64,000 nt of DNA from PALSA-1004 sp041483135 (GTDB taxonomy: Bacteria > Pseudomonadota > Gammaproteobacteria > Burkholderiales > SG8-41). The stretch lies in NCBI GenBank assembly GCA_041483135.1, contig JBGPFE010000016.1, forward strand, positions 1-64,000, written 5' to 3'. Numbering within the stretch: position 1 is the stretch's first letter; the number at the start of each line of letters is the position of its first letter. The notes beneath the pieces are model-generated. The model saw only the letters and a program-made list of their open reading frames with translations. It ran no database searches and was not told the origin of the DNA. Made by a program: the position numbers and the translations under genes. Positions 59,271 to 64,000 of this stretch are shown piece by piece.

Positions 59271-59927
59271 CTATTTCGGCTGCGACACGATCCGCAGATA
59301 CGGCTTCAGCGTCTTGAAGCCCTGCGGATACTTCTTCCTGGCATCCTCGTCGGAAACGGAGGCGGGGATGATCACATCCTGGCCAGGCTTCCAGTTCACC
59401 GGCGTGGCGACCGTGTGCTTCGCGCTCAGCTGCAGCGAATCGAGCAGGCGCAGCACCTCGTCGAAATTGCGGCCCGCGGTCATCGGGTAAATGAGCATCG
59501 CCTTGATCTTCTTGTCTGGCCCGATGAGAAACACCGAGCGCACCGTCGCATTGTCCGCGGCCGTGCGCTTGCCGCCGCTCGCGTTGGGATGAATCATGTC
59601 AAAGAGCTTGGCGACCGTGAGATCAGCGTCGCCTATCAGCGGATAGTTGACGGCGTGGCCCTGGGTTTCCTTGATATCGTTGACCCATTTCTTGTGATCG
59701 CTGACGGGATCGACGCTCAGGCCGATGATTTTGGTATTCCGCTTGTCGAATTCGGGTTTCAGGCCCGCCATGTATCCGAGCTCGGTGGTGCAGACGGGCG
59801 TGAAATCCTTGGGATGCGAGAACAGGATCGCCCACTTGTCTCCGATCCACTCGTGGAACCGGATCTGGCCTTCGGTGGTTTCAGCAGTGAAATCAGGGGC
59901 GGTGTCGCCAATGCGGGGAGTAGTCAT
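59271..59927 (-). CDS. 1-Cys peroxiredoxin (Prx6 type)
   Basis: Thiol peroxidase reducing hydrogen peroxide and organic peroxides, 218 residues. The peroxidatic Cys46 sits in HPKDFTPVCTTELG, with the conserved Thr/Pro. No second cysteine is found in the resolving position, making it a 1-Cys enzyme. IGLSVDPVSDHKKWVNDI and the C-terminal extension NWKPGQDVIIPASVSDEDAR are typical of the Prx6 subgroup. GGAGGT just upstream of ATG 59927 decides the start over an ATG four codons earlier. Confidence 0.95.
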   Translation of the reverse strand: MTTPRIGDTAPDFTAETTEGQIRFHEWIGDKWAILFSHPKDFTPVCTTELGYMAGLKPEFDKRNTKIIGLSVDPVSDHKKWVNDIKETQGHAVNYPLIGDADLTVAKLFDMIHPNASGGKRTAADNATVRSVFLIGPDKKIKAMLIYPMTAGRNFDEVLRLLDSLQLSAKHTVATPVNWKPGQDVIIPASVSDEDARKKYPQGFKTLKPYLRIVSQPK

Positions 59928-60378
59928 AGTTACCTCCATGGAATAACGTTACACGATGGATTTTCCTGCGCATTCAGCGGGGAAAATCGGCAGACTTGAA
60001 GCGCGATTAGCTTACCGCACGAGAACCCGCAGCGAAAGAACGAAAAGTAACATGCTGATTACGGCTGGCAATATGGGTCGGGGCAGGCGCTGTCCGGGTT
60101 ACATCGGCGATCAAATCGTGCCGACGCGTCGCGTGGGGCAGGGCACCAACGTCGTCGTGCCCTCGCGACTTCCTCACACGGTATGATATGCTCCCGCAGC
60201 CCTGCTTTTGCCTTGCGCGCGAGCGCGGGCAGAAAGTCTTTTTCAGGGAAATTTTGCTGCGTGAGTGTTGCCGGCGCTACAATCAGCTCGCGCCGATATT
60301 CGCGGCCTTGGGGGGTGTCCCCTGGATGCCGAAACCAGGGATGTCCTTCTCGACAACGTTACGAATGGAGATACGCCA
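59928..60378. other. Intergenic region without a recognised gene
   Basis: About 450 bp between the divergent peroxiredoxin and CHRD genes. The part up to 60180 has no family-like frame. A small hairpin, CCCTGG...CCAGGG at about 60319-60339, lies 40 bp upstream of the CHRD start. Both genes' promoters must be here, but none is clear to me. Confidence 0.5.
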
Positions 60379-60819
60379 ATGGATACGGTAAAGCAGTTTG
60401 TCAGGCAATCACTTTGGGTGGCAATAAGTGCGGTTACAGTGCTGTTCCTGGGATATTCAGGTTCCGTATTAAGCGATGAAGTCAAGGTCACGCTCAGCGG
60501 CGCTCAGGAAATCCCTCCTGTGACGACTTCCGCCTCCGGAACCGGCACCATCACTGTCGGGGCGGACAAGTCCGTTAGCGGCAGTGTGACAACCTCGGGC
60601 GTTGCAGTCACGGCGGCGCATGTTCACGAGGCCGGCCCGGGTAAGAATGGTCCTATCGTTTTTCCTTTGACCAAGACTTCCGACACCGTCTGGACGGTGC
60701 CGGCAGGCGTAAAATTAACCGATGCACAGCTCGAAAGCTACAAAGCCGGCAATCTGTATTTCAACATTCATAGCGCGGCCAACAAGAGCGGAGAAATTCG
60801 CGGCCAGATAAAACCGTAA
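60379..60819 (+). CDS. CHRD-domain secreted protein
   Basis: 146 residues. A hydrophobic N-terminal segment (about 12-32, VAISAVTVLFLGYSGSV) serves as signal or anchor. The CHRD (chordin) domain covers VKVTLSGAQEIPPVTTSASG to the end, with AAHVHEAGPGKNGPIVFPL and LYFNIHSAANKSGEIRGQI as hallmarks. CHRD proteins in bacteria are extracytoplasmic and of unknown function. GGAG eight bases upstream supports ATG 60379. It converges with the substrate-binding gene. Confidence 0.88.
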   Translation: MDTVKQFVRQSLWVAISAVTVLFLGYSGSVLSDEVKVTLSGAQEIPPVTTSASGTGTITVGADKSVSGSVTTSGVAVTAAHVHEAGPGKNGPIVFPLTKTSDTVWTVPAGVKLTDAQLESYKAGNLYFNIHSAANKSGEIRGQIKP

Positions 60820-60852
60820 CCATTACCCGGGGCGGCTGGCGACAGCGCCCGT

Positions 60853-60930
60853 CGCGTTGAGCGGCACGGCGTGTCCGCTCTAACGCGCCGACGTAACCCG
60901 GCACAACAGTGTCCGGTGTTACGTTTCATT
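60853..60930 (-). pseudogene. 5' remnant of a second tandem ABC substrate-binding gene (78-bp direct repeat, copy 1)
   Basis: On the minus strand this reads MKRNTGHCCAGLRRRVRADT, then PCRSTRRAL. It aligns over 78 bp with the start of the intact gene (copy 2, 61896-61973), with about 76 percent identity by eye. Its ATG overlaps the TGA stop of the intact gene (ATGA). The rest of the gene is missing. It is best read as the beginning of a deleted tandem copy. Confidence 0.65.
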
Positions 60931-61972
60931 CGATCACCTTATCGGCGCGCAACAGCAGTTCCGGTGGAATGGTGAGTCCGAGCGCCCTGGCGGTCTTGCG
61001 GTTGATGACCAGTTCCAGCAATGTAGGCTGTTCGACCGGAAGGTCGCCCGGCTTCGCACCCTTTAGTATCTTGTCCACGTAAGTTGCGGCACGCCGATAA
61101 TGCTCGGCCAGGTCCTGCCCATAACTCATCAGGCCGCCGGCCTCCGTCAGTTCCCGGTTTGAAAATATCGTGGGCAGATGGTTTCCAATCGCAAGCTTCG
61201 CGATCTGGTTCCGCTGCACGTCGAATAACTCGTCCGCCGCTACAATCAGTGCGCCCGTACGCGCCCGTATCATCGCGCCAAAGCCGGCCTCGATCTGGCT
61301 CGCGGTGCTTGCCTCAACCGGGAAGACTTTCACGCCCGTTATATACGCGGCCCCGTGAATTTGTTCCAGGATCAGGGAATCGCTCGGATTGAGCGGATTG
61401 ATCAGCACGGCAACGCGCGATAATTTGGGAACCGCGGCTCGCAACAGCTCAAGATGCTTGATGCTGACCTCGGTCACAATGGTGGATAGCCCGGTGATGT
61501 TTCCTCCCGGCCGGGAAAGGCTCGTGACGAACCCCTCTCCGACCGGATCGGGAACCGCTACCAGAACGATGGGAATCGCGGTTGTCGCCTGGTGGGCGGC
61601 CTGCACGCTTGGCGGCGCCCCGGCCACGATGACATCCATCTTTAACCGCACCAGTTCCGCCGCCAGGCCGGGAAGGCGCTCGTATTTTCCGTCCGCAAAA
61701 CGCCGCTCGAGGATGCAATTCTTTCCCTCGACATAACCGAGCTCGCGCATGCCTTGCCGGAATCCCTCATAAAACCGGGTTGAAGACGAACCGGAAGCAA
61801 GAAAGCCTATGCGCCAGATCTTGGGTTGCTTCTGGGCAAGCGACGCGAGTGGCGCTGCGAGCGCGCACGCGCCAAGCGCGAACAGCAATCTCCGCCGCGT
61901 TGAGCGGCGAGCATCGTCCGCTCCGACGCGGCGACGTAATCCGACATGAGAATGTCCGGCATCACGCTTCAT
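60926..61972 (-). CDS. ABC transporter substrate-binding protein (ABC_sub_bind/TrpX-like)
   Basis: Periplasmic binding protein of 348 residues. The twin-arginine-like stretch RRSTRRRLLFALGACALAAP is the export signal, then KIWRIGFLASGSSSTRFYEG, GMRELGYVEGKNCILERRFA, LVRLKMDVIVAGAPPSVQAA and PGGNITGLSTIVTEVSIKHL, all diagnostic of the ABC_sub_bind family common in Betaproteobacteria and Rhizobiales. LELVINRKTARALGLTIPPE is the usual C-terminus. ATG 61972 lies within a 78-bp sequence repeated just after the stop; no other start is available before the signal region. No transporter partner is present. Confidence 0.9.
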   Translation of the reverse strand: MKRDAGHSHVGLRRRVGADDARRSTRRRLLFALGACALAAPLASLAQKQPKIWRIGFLASGSSSTRFYEGFRQGMRELGYVEGKNCILERRFADGKYERLPGLAAELVRLKMDVIVAGAPPSVQAAHQATTAIPIVLVAVPDPVGEGFVTSLSRPGGNITGLSTIVTEVSIKHLELLRAAVPKLSRVAVLINPLNPSDSLILEQIHGAAYITGVKVFPVEASTASQIEAGFGAMIRARTGALIVAADELFDVQRNQIAKLAIGNHLPTIFSNRELTEAGGLMSYGQDLAEHYRRAATYVDKILKGAKPGDLPVEQPTLLELVINRKTARALGLTIPPELLLRADKVIE

Positions 61973-61973
61973 T
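61896..61973 (-). repeat. 78-bp direct repeat, copy 2
   Basis: CGCGTTGAGCGGC...CACGCTTCATT, the start-proximal partner of 60853-60930. It encodes codons 1-26 of the substrate-binding protein. It includes a small palindrome, CCGACATGAGAATGTCCGG. Confidence 0.8.
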
Positions 61974-62208
61974 TTGTCGCCAAGAGAATTGCCGAAAGTC
62001 AGTGGAATCTAACTCGACCAAATCGCCCCCTCCCCGGATAAGACGCTTCTGGATGTGCAGTGGAAACCAAGATCGTGGGGGCGCTGGGCGCATGCACAAA
62101 GGCGCCTGCGCACCCGCAGTCTATGCTGACCGAATATTAGGGCAACAGTTGACGCAAGCCAAGCGTTATTCTTTTTTAACCTGGCTGCAAAAAACGGTCG
62201 AGTCTGAG

Positions 62209-62397
62209 TTACACGCAGTAGGACGAATCTTTCGGCCACTCCGGTAGCTCGGCCGCTTTCAGGTTCAGCCTCAAACCCCTGTATTTCTGTCCCTGCCCGG
62301 GTCTGAAAGCTCTGTAATACACGATGATTCGATGAGCAACATACAAAAATCCAATCAGATACAGAACCTGGCTACCGATGAAAAGAAAGTCCGCTAT
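62209..62397 (-). CDS. Possible small one-helix membrane protein with a non-standard start
   Basis: The minus frame 62397-62209 encodes 62 residues: a hydrophobic helix (DFLFIGSQVLYLIGFLYVAH) followed by a basic aromatic tail (RIIVYYRAFRPGQGQKYRGL) and LPEWPKDSSYCV. A very strong AAAGGAGG lies 5 bases before codon ATA at 62397, and an in-frame TGA lies just upstream of that ribosome site. There is no ATG, GTG or TTG near the expected position. Either ATA is used, or the start codon has been mutated (ATG to ATA). Composition looks protein-like. No family recognised. Confidence 0.4.
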   Translation of the reverse strand: MADFLFIGSQVLYLIGFLYVAHRIIVYYRAFRPGQGQKYRGLRLNLKAAELPEWPKDSSYCV

Positions 62398-62595
62398 TTT
62401 GCCCTCCTTTCAATTGCCGCGCTAATCTCATCGATTGTCACTAACCCCCACCGGCACAGACCTCAGGCCAGGAAGCATTTTCCCAGGTTCGTTCGATCCC
62501 ACATTACGCGGGCGGGCGCATCAGGGCTATGACCGATTCAATACCCGTGCTGTGGAATATAGGCGTGCACGGTGTGTGCTTTCGCACAACCGGTT

Positions 62596-62611
62596 TGTGA
62601 CTATGGTCACA
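62596..62611. promoter_or_regulatory. Perfect CRP-type palindrome TGTGA-N6-TCACA
   Basis: TGTGACTATGGTCACA matches both half sites of the CRP consensus. It lies about 60 bp upstream of a series of hairpins ending in a terminator (62674-62801), and overlaps the end of a small minus-strand frame. Whether it binds a Crp-family protein is inference. Confidence 0.45.
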
Positions 62612-62673
62612 TCGTTACGCCACGGGCCTGGCGGCGCAGCACATTGCCCTGAAAAATAGTTGGGAAAGTGTGT

Positions 62674-62801
62674 GGTAGTTCACTACCTGTTTGCGAATGG
62701 CGCGGTAGCATGATGTCGTTCATGCGTTCCTCCCTGGTGTCCGCCTCATGGCGGACCCTTACGCCCCTGGTCAGCAACCCGCCCAGGGGCGTTTTATTTA
62801 T
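62674..62801 (+). ncRNA. Candidate structured RNA with intrinsic terminator
   Basis: Four consecutive perfect hairpins occur on this stretch. They are GGTAG/CTACC (62674-62687, loop TTCA), GCATGA/TCATGC (62708-62725), GTCCGCC/GGCGGAC (62739-62756, loop TCAT) and CGCCCCTGG/CCAGGGGCG (62762-62791). The last is followed by TTTTATTTAT, an intrinsic terminator on the plus strand. No protein frame explains them on this strand. Alternatively the minus strand carries a 38-codon frame (62723-62607, MNDIMLPRHSQTGSELPHTF and on) with GGGAGGA before its ATG, whose leader would contain the last two hairpins. Confidence 0.45.
62783..62801 (+). terminator. Terminator half of the candidate RNA
   Basis: CCAGGGGCG followed by TTTTATTTAT; it pairs with CGCCCCTGG at 62762-62770 through a 12-base loop. 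The T tract exists only on the plus strand. Confidence 0.7.
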
Positions 62802-63149
62802 ACCTTGCTGACATCTGGCCATACCTGGTTGCTGATGCCCCGGCCAACACGATACCCGGGAATGGTGTTCGAAGACGAATCGAACGTCCGAACTGCCTAT
62901 TAGGAGGGAGTTGCCCTATCCATTGAGTTGCCGGGGCGTGGGCGCTGGCTGATCCCGGCGGTCGACGAAGAAACCTGATTCGACAACTATTGAGTAAATC
63001 GCTTGCTCGTCAGCCAGCGACACCATGATATGACAATAAGCATTGCTGTACGAGCGGATTACAGGGCTGAGTGTGCCGGAAGTGTGCCAAGAGTCAGCGC
63101 CGCATATCGAGATCAATTGGTAGGGGTGCAACAAGCTGAGCGATGGGTC

Positions 63150-63368
63150 CTATTTGTTTTGCGCCTCATCGCCGTCTTTGGGCTCCTTTTTACCCCAGTA
63201 GAGATACGCAAAATAGCCCACGATCAAGCCGAAGAAAATGATAACGAAAATGATTATGCCGATCTCATCGGATGCGCTCACCGAGGTATCGACTGGCCCT
63301 GGCTGGTCGGCTGCATACGCCAGCAAAGACATCAGAAATAGGGAGATCCCGGAAAGAAAATTGAGCAT
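63150..63368 (-). CDS. Small membrane protein with signal sequence and one transmembrane helix
   Basis: 72 residues. Signal peptide about 1-20 (LLAYAAD), a short periplasmic stretch (QPGPVDTSVSASDE), a transmembrane helix (IGIIIFVIIFFGLIVGYFAY) and a charged cytosolic tail (WGKKEPKDGDEAQNK). GAGGAG upstream of ATG 63368 supports translation. It resembles small accessory subunits of membrane complexes in topology only. No family is recognised and no neighbour helps. Confidence 0.72.
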   Translation of the reverse strand: MLNFLSGISLFLMSLLAYAADQPGPVDTSVSASDEIGIIIFVIIFFGLIVGYFAYLYWGKKEPKDGDEAQNK

Positions 63369-63852
63369 GAAAATACTCCTCGCTTGTTATAAGGAAACCA
63401 CCTGCCGCTGGACCCAACCCGGACGAACTCCTCGTGCCCCATTGTTACATTTCGGGAAAGATCACTTCGAACTGATAATTATAGGATAAAGACCTTACGG
63501 CAGGCTTACGGATGCGGGCCTATTCCGTTCGCGTTAGAAACGAGTCGTGGGCGATGGCCTTTTCTGCGAACGATTGCTTGGCACCGACCATCGGGAAAAT
63601 GTCTGAACGAAGCCTGACTCATCTCCAGTGTACTGAAAATGTGTCGAACCAGCTTCTGTGCTGCGGTGGGCATGGGATAAGACCTTGAAGAATGTGGCGC
63701 GCCAAAGCGGATGAAGCTGGGCACTGGCACGAGGTTGTTTCGGTAGTTTAACAGTGCAGGTTCGAGTTTTGGTCGGCTCCCCAGTCCGGTCAAAACAAGC
63801 CACTTCTGGCTACTGAAGGTGCCACTTTAACGTTTACAGCCGCCCTACACGG
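63369..63852. other. Non-coding stretch, no supported gene
   Basis: About 480 bp with frames on several strands but no ribosome sites or family-like sequence. A fragment GCAGGTTCGAGTTTTGGTCG (about 63759-63778) resembles a tRNA T-arm but has no matching cloverleaf. Confidence 0.5.
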
Positions 63853-64000
63853 CTAGGATGCTCCCGGCCTGACACCAAGGAGCAGGAAGGCCGCCACTGC
63901 GGCACCGAGGAACCACCACCCGTTTGTTGTGAAAACGAAGCCGCCAACAGCGACTGCACCTAGCCCAAGAAGCGGTGCTATAACGAAAGTCTCTGCGACT
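63853..64000 (-). CDS. C-terminal end of a membrane protein (5' end beyond window)
   Basis: The minus-strand frame entering at 64000 and ending with TAG at 63853 encodes 48 residues with two hydrophobic helices (TFVIAPLLGLGAVAVGGFVF and WWFLGAAVAAFLLLGV), then RPGAS. The alternation of hydrophobic segments and short turns looks like the end of a polytopic membrane protein. Identity cannot be given from this piece. Confidence 0.55.
   Translation of the reverse strand, partial: VAETFVIAPLLGLGAVAVGGFVFTTNGWWFLGAAVAAFLLLGVRPGAS

Noticed and set aside
63735..63785. tRNA-like 3' end (GCAGGTTCGAGTTTTGG...CTCCCCA)
   Set aside because: The T-stem does not pair and no D-arm, anticodon arm or acceptor partner can be drawn.

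Overview
The window is about 64 kb of GC-rich DNA. It most resembles an uncultured betaproteobacterium (Burkholderiales-like) with an accessory-metabolism lifestyle. The basis is inference from gene content: seven Bug/TctC-type periplasmic solute-binding proteins, CaiB/BaiF CoA-transferase, PrpF, MmgE/PrpD, TcuA, DUF2946 and PCu(A)C copper genes, and a TRAP transporter. There are no rRNA genes, convincing tRNA genes, CRISPR arrays or prophage.

Layout. 0-4.3 kb: the truncated ATPase of a type IV pilus/type II secretion system, an Amt ammonium channel, a Crp/Fnr-type regulator and a YXWGXW-repeat protein. 4.3-14.6 kb: a CoA-thioester block with a MaoC/FAS1-like dehydratase, an ABC binding protein, two acyl-CoA carboxylase carboxyltransferase subunits, a CaiB-type CoA-transferase, a GntR/FCD regulator divergent from a 2-hydroxyacid dehydrogenase across a perfect 20-bp palindrome, an isocitrate-lyase-family enzyme and a TctC protein. 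14.7-17.6 kb: a UroD-like protein, L-aspartate dehydrogenase and a nitroreductase. 17.6-18.1 kb: a graveyard of gene fragments. 18.2-30.0 kb: a forward-strand run with two formylglycine sulfatases, a radical-SAM sulfatase maturase carrying a C-terminal SEC-C zinc motif, a UTRA-type GntR regulator, three TctC proteins, a 3-hydroxyisobutyrate-dehydrogenase-like enzyme, Nudix, metallo-beta-lactamase-fold and TauD-like genes. This run is probably for scavenging or degrading sulfate esters and organic acids.

30-45 kb: di/tricarboxylate-type catabolism (MmgE/PrpD, TcuA, class II aldolase, FMN 2-hydroxyacid dehydrogenase, PrpF, a CMD-family protein, two MFS exporters, more TctC) with a three-gene copper cluster (DUF2946, PCu(A)C, outer-membrane protein). 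45.2-47.2 kb: a 144-bp tandem repeat, a small membrane protein, an SPFH protein and a TctC relic. 47.3-55.1 kb: an ABC importer without its ATPase, a TctC gene and a fused 5-oxoprolinase/hydantoinase. 55.1-55.8 kb: a lower-GC serine recombinase broken by one stop codon. 55.9-58.8 kb: a complete TRAP transporter (P, Q, M). 59-64 kb: 1-Cys peroxiredoxin, CHRD protein, an ABC substrate-binding gene flanked by 78-bp direct repeats, small membrane proteins and a sparse region with a candidate structured RNA.

The most unusual aspect is the repeat and mosaic content. Four roughly 100-bp elements share a 13-bp terminal inverted repeat (TGCCGTTCCAACT) and near-identical 4-bp target duplications of CTAG/CTGG/CCAG type. 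Three sit at gene 3' ends, and one has rewritten the C-terminus of a PrpF-like protein. A second repeat family occurs as a 144-bp tandem array and inside a TctC gene. Two TctC genes carry duplicated 5' ends, and relics of TctC, sulfatase, aspartate dehydrogenase and IMDH-type genes lie between intact genes. All identifications are from reading the sequence; no database search was run.
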